A stretch of DNA of 24,393 nt from CAZHGD01 sp964531735. Lineage in GTDB: Bacteria > Armatimonadota > UBA10988. The notes under the pieces were generated by a model. It did no database searches and was not told the origin of the DNA. It was given only the letters and a program-made list of their open reading frames with translations. The translations under genes and the position numbers were made by a program. The stretch is taken from assembly GCA_964531735.1 (NCBI GenBank), contig CAZHGD010000117.1, positions 1 through 24,393 of the forward strand, written 5' to 3'. Below, one piece after another: positions 14,479 to 21,971 of the stretch (positions are counted from its first letter, which is position 1; each line of letters starts with the position of its first letter).

Positions 14479-17400
14479 ATGAACACGTTACGGCTCGTGC
14501 TCTTGGCCGTGCTGTGCAACCCTCTGGGCGCCGCGCCGCGCGTCGCGTTCATCGACCCGACGCTGCCCAGCCTGCCCCCCGACCGCAACGCCGCCGCGTT
14601 GGCCTTCGCCACCGCGCAGGGGCCGGTCACCCGGCTGCGCTGGGTTGACCGCGGCGGCTGGGAAGATCCCGAACGGGCGCTCCACGCGCCCGAGGAGTTC
14701 GCCCTGGTCTGGTACCACCAGGGCGACCGCCCCGACCTGGTGCGGCTGACGCCGGCGGCCGTGGCCGATCTGGCCGACTACCTCGAAGGCGGCGGCGTGT
14801 TGCTGCTCTCGGGCGCGGCCGGGGCGCTGGTGTTGGAACTGGGCATCGAGTCGACCGTGCCCCGTGTGCTGCCAGCCACCAGCGTGCCCTTCGCCAGCGG
14901 CGTGCGCGTGCCGCCGAAGCACGCCGGGCATCCCATCTTCGCCGGGCTCGACACGAAGCAGCCCATCGTGTTCACCTCGCTCGGCGGCAATGCGCTGGCC
15001 GACTTCTACGGCACCGACGGCCCGCACGGTGAGCTGCTGGCCGAAGGCAACGCCGGCGTCGGCGAGCGGCCGCTGGTCGAGTACCGCCTCGGCGCCGGGC
15101 GCGTCATTTTCGTGGGCTGGCGGTTGGCCGACTTCACCACCGCGGGCGACGCGCACCGGCCGCACCTGGAGCGGTTCTTCAGCAACCTGTTCGCCTATCT
15201 GGCCGGGGCCAACGCCAACCGCGCCCGGCTGGCCCGGCCGACCGGCAAGCTGCGCTACCAGCGCGTCTGCGGCGTGCCGTTCTTGCGTGGCGAGCAGCCG
15301 GCTGAGCTGACGCTCTCGGCCGACGGGGCCGCCGGTCTGGTGCGGCTGTTGCCGCGCGACCCGGGTGGCGCGCTGGCGGTCGACGGCGCCTTCGTGCAGG
15401 AGGCCCCGGACGCGGCGGCATCGCTGCCCTGCCTGGCGCTGACGGCGACCGGGCGCGCGCAACCGGTGGCCGCGTGGCGGGCCCGCCGCCAGGCGGAGCA
15501 GGCCGCCGATGACCAGCGCGACGCCGCGAAGCTGGCCGGGCTGGAGGTGATCCGGCCGGCGGTGCGGACGCTGCCCGGCCCGCTCCAGCCACTGCGGCAA
15601 CCGCGGGTCGACCAGAGCGTGCTGTTCGGCCGCTCGCACTTCATGGCGCCGGGCAACGGCTACGGCGACGCGCAGCCGGTGTACGAGCCGGTGCGCGACG
15701 GCGGCTTCCGCTGCGTCGGCGGGCGCCGGTTGCTCAACCGGCCCATCGTCCACGGACAGAACCGCCTGTGGACCGGCGACCGGCCGGTCTTCCGGCTCGA
15801 CACCGTCACCGGCAACGGTAGCTACGCGCGCGAGGAGCGGGTCTTTCCGCTCTGGCCACGGCCCGACGCCCACGTCGGCGAGGTCAACCCGGCCTTCGGC
15901 ACGCTACGGCTCGGCGTGGTGGTCAGCGGCAAGGTGCTGTGGCTGGACGACTACGCGCGCATCGAGACCACCTTCCGGCCCGGCTACACCCGCTACCGCG
16001 TCCGTGACGCCGACGCCGGCTGGACCATCGACCTGACCGCGGCGCCGGCGCTCGACTGCCACGGCCTGATCTGCCGCGTCGAGGCCGACCGTGACCTGAC
16101 GCTGGTCTGGCAGTGGCAGGACATGCACTGGACCGAGGCCGCCGCCGCCGGCAACCAGGTGACCATCGACGGGCCGCGGGCCCGCCTGACCGACGCCAGC
16201 CTGCCCAACGGCGAGAGCTGGATCGCCTGCGACGCCGCCGGCGAGTTGCGCGCGGTGCCGGCCCGCTTCCGGCAGGGCGTGGCGTACCGGGCCGACCGGC
16301 CGCAGCGCAACTACCACATCGTGGCCACCTGGGGCGTCACCACGTACGACGAAGCCTGGGCCCAACGCTGCCTGAAGCGGCTGGAGACGCCGGGCGCCGC
16401 GGCCTGGCCTGCGGCGCGCGAGCGCTTGCAGCAGCAGTGGTTCGACTGCTACATCAAGCGCGCGCTGAACCCGGAGGCGAACCTGGCGCGCCTGCTGGCG
16501 CATCCGGCCGACGAGCTGACGCGGACCTGCGGCTGGTGGGACCAACGTCGCGAGGCCTTCCAGATCCGCACGCCGGACGAACGGCTGGACGCCCTGATGA
16601 ACTGGACCGCGGCCACCACCGAGTACCACCGGCAAGGCCCGGGCCTGGTGCTGGGCGGGCAGATCTGGCAGATGTACAGCCACATCTCCACCGGCTGGTA
16701 CGGCAAGCAGTGGGCGGGCGACCACGCCGCGTTGGATGACTGCCTGCGGCTGTACGGCGCGATGCAGGATGCCGGCGGGTTCGTCCGCTGGATCTCGCCG
16801 TCACTGGTGGCGTTCAACGCCGAGAACAACACGCCGTACTGGGTCGATCAGGTCTGGCGGCACTACACCTGGACCGGTGACCGGCAGTTCGTACGCGATC
16901 TGTGGCCCGGCGTGCGGCAGGCCGTGGCCTGGTCGCGAACGCACCACGACCCGGACGGCGACGGGCTCTACCGCGACTTCTACGAGTACTGGAACTGCGA
17001 CTCCAACGGCAAGGGTCCGAAGTCGGCGGCGGCCACGGCGATGGCCTGGGCCGCGGTGGACCGCTCGGCGCGGCTGGCCGAAGTGGTCGGCGACGCCGCG
17101 GCGGCCAAGGAGTACCGCGACCGCGCCGACCAGATCCGCCGGCAGGCGCTCGGTCAGCTCTGGCGCGAGGACGAAGGCCGCCTGGGCTGCATCGGCGCCG
17201 ATGGGCTCTGGCGCGGGCATCCGCAGACCTGGGAGGAGTACCTGGCCATCAATGCCGGCCTGTTGTCGCCGGAGCAGGGCCGCCGCGCGATGCGGTGGCT
17301 GGCCGCGCATTACGGCTTCCAGCCCAGCCCCGGCGTGCAGCTCCTGGCCTGCTCCGACTGGTTCCCCATCCGCTGGAGCACGCAATGGGTGCCCACCGGC

Positions 17401-18603
17401 GACACCTGTCTGGCCGTGCTGGCCGGGCTCAAGTGCGGCGATGCCGACCTGTGGTGGCCCTACCTGCGCACGGTGGTCGGCTCGGCGTTCCGCAGTGAGC
17501 ACCCCGGCATCAACATGGGCATCTCCAACCACGGCGCCGGCGGCGGCGACCGGGAGGATGTCGACTCGGTCGACCCCCACCTGCACGTGACGGTGCGCGG
17601 CCTGTTCGGCGTCGAGCCGGCGCTGCCCGAAGGCCGCCTGGACATCTGCCCGGCCTTTCCCAGCACCTGGCGCGAAGCCTCGCTCACGACGCCCGACGTG
17701 GCCTACACCTGGCGCCGCGAAGGCCAGACCGCCACGTTCCGGATTCGCACCGCGAAGCCGCTGGTCAAGCGCGTGCGAGCCAGCCTGGGCGGCCCCGAAG
17801 TGGTCACGCCGGCCGAGACGGAATCCACGGTGACAGCGGCTCTGGGACCCGCGGCGCCACCGCTGGAGCCGGTGGCCCGACCGACCATCATGGCCGACCG
17901 CGAACCGCCACTGGGCTATCCACCGCTGACCGCGGCCGAAGCGCGCCGGCAGGTGCTCTGCGACCTGGGCGCGACGGCCAACCAGACGCTGGAGGAGTTC
18001 GCCGACAGCCGCTACGTCTACGACTACGCCGACCAGCCCGCGCCCATCACCGGCTGGTGGGGCAATCCGGGCCTGAGCCTGCTACCGTCACCGCGCGTCG
18101 TCACGGCCACCAACGGCGTACAGTTCCTGACGCCGGGCCGCGCGCGGCCCGGTGGTGGTCCGCCGGCCAAGAACGTGCTCGCCTTGTCGAGCTGGGCGCC
18201 GTACGCGCGGCCGGGCGGCGCGGTCATCCGCGTGGGTCGCCGCTGCGATCGGCTGTGGCTGCTGCTGTGTAGCTATGTCCACCCGATGAAGAACTACGTG
18301 CCCAACGGCGAAGTCGTGCTGCGTTACGACAGCGGCGCGGAGACCGTGGTCTCACTGGTCCCGCCGTTCAACCTGGACTGCTACTTCCAGCACTTCAGCC
18401 GCGAGGGTCTGGCGGTGCCGTTCGGCCGCCTGCCGGCGCCGCCGGGCGGCTTCTCGTTCGTGCCGCCCGAGCTGTCGCAGGCGCACGCCGACGCGCTACC
18501 GGTCACCGTGGACTTCCATCGCGCCCTGCGCGAGGTGGAGTTGCGCGCCACCTGCAGTGAGGGCGTCCTCGGCCTGGCCGGGCTGACGCTGATGGTGCGC
18601 TGA
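14479..18603 (+). CDS. Large multidomain glycosidase (ThuA/amidotransferase-like N-domain, six-hairpin glycosidase core), 1374 aa
   Basis: The ATG at 14479 gives a signal-like start MNTLRLVLLAVLCNPLGAAP; the frame is open further up but without a ribosome site. Residues about 20-245 resemble a ThuA/type 1 amidotransferase-like fold: GGGVLLLSGAAG near 105, KHAGHPIFAGLD, YRLGAGRVIFVGW, and RFFSNLFAYLAG. Residues about 370-570 are a beta domain (LLNRPIVHGQNRLWTGDRP, VFPLWPRPDA) reminiscent of DUF4450-type proteins. Residues about 700-1090 look like an (alpha/alpha)6 six-hairpin glycosidase: MNWTAATTEYHRQ at 707, YWVDQVWRHYTWTGDRQF, DPDGDGLYRDFYEYWNCDSN near 830-845, QTWEEYLAINAGLL, VPTGDTCLAVLAG. 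The last 190 residues or so are beta-rich and probably bind carbohydrate. Catalytic residues are not assigned with confidence. The next gene follows after 10 bases. Confidence 0.75.
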   Translation: MNTLRLVLLAVLCNPLGAAPRVAFIDPTLPSLPPDRNAAALAFATAQGPVTRLRWVDRGGWEDPERALHAPEEFALVWYHQGDRPDLVRLTPAAVADLADYLEGGGVLLLSGAAGALVLELGIESTVPRVLPATSVPFASGVRVPPKHAGHPIFAGLDTKQPIVFTSLGGNALADFYGTDGPHGELLAEGNAGVGERPLVEYRLGAGRVIFVGWRLADFTTAGDAHRPHLERFFSNLFAYLAGANANRARLARPTGKLRYQRVCGVPFLRGEQPAELTLSADGAAGLVRLLPRDPGGALAVDGAFVQEAPDAAASLPCLALTATGRAQPVAAWRARRQAEQAADDQRDAAKLAGLEVIRPAVRTLPGPLQPLRQPRVDQSVLFGRSHFMAPGNGYGDAQPVYEPVRDGGFRCVGGRRLLNRPIVHGQNRLWTGDRPVFRLDTVTGNGSYAREERVFPLWPRPDAHVGEVNPAFGTLRLGVVVSGKVLWLDDYARIETTFRPGYTRYRVRDADAGWTIDLTAAPALDCHGLICRVEADRDLTLVWQWQDMHWTEAAAAGNQVTIDGPRARLTDASLPNGESWIACDAAGELRAVPARFRQGVAYRADRPQRNYHIVATWGVTTYDEAWAQRCLKRLETPGAAAWPAARERLQQQWFDCYIKRALNPEANLARLLAHPADELTRTCGWWDQRREAFQIRTPDERLDALMNWTAATTEYHRQGPGLVLGGQIWQMYSHISTGWYGKQWAGDHAALDDCLRLYGAMQDAGGFVRWISPSLVAFNAENNTPYWVDQVWRHYTWTGDRQFVRDLWPGVRQAVAWSRTHHDPDGDGLYRDFYEYWNCDSNGKGPKSAAATAMAWAAVDRSARLAEVVGDAAAAKEYRDRADQIRRQALGQLWREDEGRLGCIGADGLWRGHPQTWEEYLAINAGLLSPEQGRRAMRWLAAHYGFQPSPGVQLLACSDWFPIRWSTQWVPTGDTCLAVLAGLKCGDADLWWPYLRTVVGSAFRSEHPGINMGISNHGAGGGDREDVDSVDPHLHVTVRGLFGVEPALPEGRLDICPAFPSTWREASLTTPDVAYTWRREGQTATFRIRTAKPLVKRVRASLGGPEVVTPAETESTVTAALGPAAPPLEPVARPTIMADREPPLGYPPLTAAEARRQVLCDLGATANQTLEEFADSRYVYDYADQPAPITGWWGNPGLSLLPSPRVVTATNGVQFLTPGRARPGGGPPAKNVLALSSWAPYARPGGAVIRVGRRCDRLWLLLCSYVHPMKNYVPNGEVVLRYDSGAETVVSLVPPFNLDCYFQHFSREGLAVPFGRLPAPPGGFSFVPPELSQAHADALPVTVDFHRALREVELRATCSEGVLGLAGLTLMVR

Positions 18604-18613
18604 GGAGGCCGCC

Positions 18614-19858
18614 GTGTCCGACTATGCGATGTGGACCAGTCTGATGCTCTGCGCCTGCGCCGCCGGGACGCCCGGCAAGCCGCGTCTGGTCAGCCGCGAG
18701 ATCACCGCCGCGGCGCCGGCGTGGCACCTGGCGATGCCGGCCTCGGCCGATGGCGCGCGCTGGCTGGCGCCGGGCCGCATCTCGCGCGATGGCGGGCGCA
18801 CCTGGCAACCGTTGGCGCCGCGGCCCGACTTTGACGCCGGACTGCCGCACGGCTACCGCCGCGAGACGCCGCTGCGCGTCTACGACGCCCAGCGGCAGCG
18901 GGTGGTGGGCATCCTGAACGCACTGGACACGCGCGGGCTGGACCCGGCCATCGTCGAGCCGCCCGAGGCGCTGGCGAACTACTACCTGCGGTACCGCGTC
19001 TCGGCCGACGGCGGCGAGACCTGGGTCTGCGATGAGCCGCTGATCTGTGACGGCGGCACCCGCGAACGGCCGCTCGAAGGCGTGCAGATCCAGCGCAACT
19101 CGGTCTTCCTGGGCGACAACGGGTGCCGGCCCATCGTCACGGCCGCCGGGCAGATCCTGCTGCCGGTGCAAGTCACCTTGCTCGGTGCCGACGGCCAGCT
19201 CGGCAATCCGGGCGGTGGCTGGACCTACACCGACGCGCTGGTGCTGCTCGGCACCTGGCAGGGCGACCGCCTGACCTGGCGCGCCTCGCAGCGGGTGCAG
19301 GCCGATCCGGCGCGGTCGACACGAGGGATGATCGAGCCGACCGTGGCGCAGTTCGGCGACGGTCGCCTGCTGATGGTGCTGCGCGGCAGCAACGGCGGCA
19401 CCAAGGACCCCGACGGTCGGCTGCCGAGCCACAAGTGGTGCTCGGTGTCCACCGACGGTGGCGTCCACTGGACCACGCCGGAGCCGTGGCGCGGCGACGA
19501 CGGGCAAGCCTTCGCCTCGCCCAGCAGCATGTCGATGCTGCACCGCCACGCCGGTGGCCGCGTGTTCTGGGCCGGCAATATCAGTTCGGGCCACTGCACC
19601 GGCAACGATCCCCGGCACCCGTTCGTCCTGGCCGAAGTCGACCCGGTCAGCCTCCGCCTGCGGCGCGACACGCTCCTGGTGCTCGACGATCTGCGCCCGG
19701 AGGACGCCGGCCGCGGCCGGATCGACCTGTCGCACTGCTGGATGGTCGACGATCCGGACACCGGGCAACTGATCGTGACGATCCTGCGCGGCGTGGACAG
19801 TTACCGCGGCAGCGAGTGGACCACCGCGCGCGTGGCGCTCACCGAGGGCCACGGCTGA
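18614..19858 (+). CDS. Sialidase-like BNR/Asp-box beta-propeller protein, 414 aa
   Basis: Three Asp boxes (S-x-D-x-G-x-x-W) identify the six-bladed sialidase-type fold: SRDGGRTW from residue 57, SADGGETW from 130 and STDGGVHW from 279. Other matching parts are TRGMIEPTVAQFGDGRLLMVLRG and SLRLRRDTLLVLDD. An exo-glycosidase acting on terminal sialic acid or a related sugar acid is the usual role of this fold, but the arginine triad and catalytic Tyr/Glu could not be confirmed by eye. The GTG start at 18614 is chosen because a full AGGAGG (18603-18608) sits 5 bases before it; the first hydrophobic stretch (WTSLMLCACAAG) is short for a signal peptide. It is in an operon with the glycosidase 10 bases upstream. 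A 65-base gap follows. Confidence 0.8.
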   Translation: MSDYAMWTSLMLCACAAGTPGKPRLVSREITAAAPAWHLAMPASADGARWLAPGRISRDGGRTWQPLAPRPDFDAGLPHGYRRETPLRVYDAQRQRVVGILNALDTRGLDPAIVEPPEALANYYLRYRVSADGGETWVCDEPLICDGGTRERPLEGVQIQRNSVFLGDNGCRPIVTAAGQILLPVQVTLLGADGQLGNPGGGWTYTDALVLLGTWQGDRLTWRASQRVQADPARSTRGMIEPTVAQFGDGRLLMVLRGSNGGTKDPDGRLPSHKWCSVSTDGGVHWTTPEPWRGDDGQAFASPSSMSMLHRHAGGRVFWAGNISSGHCTGNDPRHPFVLAEVDPVSLRLRRDTLLVLDDLRPEDAGRGRIDLSHCWMVDDPDTGQLIVTILRGVDSYRGSEWTTARVALTEGHG

Positions 19859-19880
19859 CGCGAGCGGTGCGGGCCGGCGC

Positions 19881-19886
19881 TACACT
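19881..19886 (+). promoter_or_regulatory. Possible -10 element in the gap before the small ORF
   Basis: TACACT matches four of six consensus positions and lies 38 bases before the ATG at 19924. No convincing -35 is found 16-18 bases upstream, so an internal promoter is only a possibility. Confidence 0.2.
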
Positions 19887-19923
19887 GTCGGCCGTGGCCA
19901 TCGGGCCCAGGACAGGAGGTCCC

Positions 19924-20025
19924 ATGCCTCAGCGCGAACGCTACCAAGCCAGCGGCTATGACGTGCTCGGGCAGGCGGTCACCCAGGCCCTGCTGGCCAG
20001 CCTGGCTACGTTGGAGAACCACTGA
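19924..20025 (+). CDS. Small ORF of 33 aa translationally coupled to the lyase gene
   Basis: The ATG at 19924 has one of the best ribosome sites in the window (AGGAGG, 4 bases upstream of the ATG). The protein begins MPQRERYQASGYDVLGQAV, then an alanine/leucine-rich helix-like stretch, and ends LATLENH. Its TGA (20023-20025) shares one base with the ATG of the lyase gene (20025), the classic stop/start overlap of coupled genes. It has no signal peptide and is too short and polar at the start for a membrane anchor, although the middle could be amphipathic. No family is recognised. It may be a true small protein or a leader peptide that sets translation of the lyase. Confidence 0.6.
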   Translation: MPQRERYQASGYDVLGQAVTQALLASLATLENH

Positions 20026-21959
20026 TGTCACTGCTGATGCTGTCGCTGCTGGCCGCCGCGCCGTTGGCTCCCGCCGACCCGCTTGAGCTGTGCTACCAGC
20101 GGCTGACCGAGGCCGGGCGCGCCCGCGTGGGCAAGCCGCTCGCGCAACTGACGCCCGGCGGCAAGGAGCTGGCTGAGGCACTGCTCAAGCCCTCGGCCGA
20201 CGGGCAGGGCCCGTTGACCGCCGACGAGGTCAAGGCCCAGACGACGGGCGGCGGCCTGGCGGCCAACCGCAGCCGCGCGGCGCTGGTGGCCGCCCGCCGC
20301 GTCTCGTTGCTGGGCGGCTATCCGGTGCAAGAGCTGGGCGACCCGCTCGACTGGTACCGTGCGCCGGAGGGCGACTGGCAGTGGCCCACGCACCTGTCGC
20401 GGCACTACTGGCTCGAACCAGCGGCGTTCGTCTACCACGGCACGGGCGACGCGGCCGCCGCCAAACTGGTGGTCGAGGTGCTGCTCGACTGGGTGGCGCG
20501 GTTCCCGCTCTTGAGCGACAACGGCGGTCGGCTGACGGTACACGGCAGGCGCCAGGCCGACGATGGCCGCGAGGTCTGCGAGAGCGTGTTCGCCGGCTAC
20601 GTCGACGGGCCCTGGACCTCACTCTCGGCGCACGCGCGAGTCGACTGCTGGAGCCGGCTGCTGCAACTGATCTGGGACGCACCGGCGCTGGACAACCGCG
20701 CCGTGGCCATCCTGCTCAACAGCCTGATGGATGACCACCGCCGCTGCATGTTGGCTTTCCCGCGCGCGATGAACCAGTTCCAGGGCGTGGCGACATCGCT
20801 GATTCACCTGGGCGCCTGGTACCCGCTGCTCGACGGCGCGGCGGCCGCCGAGGACGTGGGCTGGCAGCGCATGGCGAAGTATGCCGAGACCGAGATCTAC
20901 CCGGACGGCTCGGTGGCCGAATGCTCGCCCAACTACGGCCTGGGCTGCGTGACGCGCCTGCACCAGACGGTGCTCGACGGCGCCCGGCGCGGCCGCACCA
21001 TCCCACCGCTGCTGACCGAACGCGTGCGGCTGGCGATGCGCTACTACGCATTCATCGCCGATCCGCTCGGTCGCTCGCCGCGCATCGCCAAAGGCGGCGG
21101 CTCGATCCGCGGCGCCATCACGCAGCTCAACGCCACCTATGGCGACCCGGAAGTGGCCTGGGTGGCCTCGGGTGGCAAGCAGGGGCAGGCGCCGCGCCAG
21201 CAGCAGCATCTGTTCGCCTGGGCCGGCCACGCCGCGCTGCGTTCGGGCTGGTCCGAGCCGGCCACCTGGCTGTTCTTCGAGCCCGGACCGCGCGGCAGCG
21301 GGCATCACGACCTGGCCTGCCTCAACATCGAGCTGATCAGCCACGGCGAATGGCTGCTCTGCGACCCGGGCTACTACACCTACTCGAGCACCGGCGAGCC
21401 GGGCGCCATGTACCGGTACCTGTCCAGCACCGCGGCCCACAACGCCGCCCTGGTGGACGGCCAGGGCCAGCACCGCGCCGCGCCAGGGGGCCGCGGCGGT
21501 CCCAACGCGGCGGCCGGCAGCTACCTGTGGCGCGACGACGGCCAGCAGGTGCAGGTCAGCGGCAGCTACGACTGGGGCTACGGCCCGGGCGAGCGCATCC
21601 GCGTGAAGCACACGCGCACCATCACCTATGACCTGGCCGCCGACCGTTTCACCATCGAGGATCGCTTCGACGGCGCGGGCCGCCACCAGGTGGAACTGCG
21701 CTGGCAGTTGCCGGCCACGGCCGAGGTGACCACCACCGCCACCGGCGCGATGGTGCTCGGCACCAAGGCGCGGCTCGACCTGGCGTGCAGCAGCGCGGCG
21801 CCGTTGCAGCTCGATCAGGTCAAGGGCAGCAAGTTGCCGCTGGCCGGTTGGTTCTCCGAGACCTACGGCAAGCTCACCCCGGCGCCGCTGCTGCGCGTGA
21901 GCACCACGGGCGAACTGCCGCTGACCATTCGGACCGAACTGCGGCCCGGCCGCCGCTGA
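20025..21959 (+). CDS. Heparinase II/III-family polysaccharide lyase, 644 aa
   Basis: The layout fits exported lyases of the heparinase II/III superfamily (PL12/15/17/21-like): signal peptide MSLLMLSLLAAAPLAPAD, an alpha-helical toroid to about residue 400, then a beta-sandwich. Candidate catalytic residues are N250 in AMNQFQGVATS, Y304 in DGSVAECSPNYG and H427/H428 in GSGHHDLACLN. The 54-residue Asn-Tyr spacing and the His position agree with what is known of heparinase III-type enzymes. LCDPGYYTYSS and STAAHNAALVDGQGQHR are also typical. Such enzymes cleave uronic acid-containing chains by beta-elimination; the exact polymer (glycosaminoglycan, alginate-like or other) cannot be told. The start overlaps the stop of the 33-residue ORF, with GGAG inside that ORF. 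The FAD enzyme begins 12 bases after the stop. Confidence 0.85.
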   Translation: MSLLMLSLLAAAPLAPADPLELCYQRLTEAGRARVGKPLAQLTPGGKELAEALLKPSADGQGPLTADEVKAQTTGGGLAANRSRAALVAARRVSLLGGYPVQELGDPLDWYRAPEGDWQWPTHLSRHYWLEPAAFVYHGTGDAAAAKLVVEVLLDWVARFPLLSDNGGRLTVHGRRQADDGREVCESVFAGYVDGPWTSLSAHARVDCWSRLLQLIWDAPALDNRAVAILLNSLMDDHRRCMLAFPRAMNQFQGVATSLIHLGAWYPLLDGAAAAEDVGWQRMAKYAETEIYPDGSVAECSPNYGLGCVTRLHQTVLDGARRGRTIPPLLTERVRLAMRYYAFIADPLGRSPRIAKGGGSIRGAITQLNATYGDPEVAWVASGGKQGQAPRQQQHLFAWAGHAALRSGWSEPATWLFFEPGPRGSGHHDLACLNIELISHGEWLLCDPGYYTYSSTGEPGAMYRYLSSTAAHNAALVDGQGQHRAAPGGRGGPNAAAGSYLWRDDGQQVQVSGSYDWGYGPGERIRVKHTRTITYDLAADRFTIEDRFDGAGRHQVELRWQLPATAEVTTTATGAMVLGTKARLDLACSSAAPLQLDQVKGSKLPLAGWFSETYGKLTPAPLLRVSTTGELPLTIRTELRPGRR

Positions 21960-21971
21960 AACGAGGGCGAT

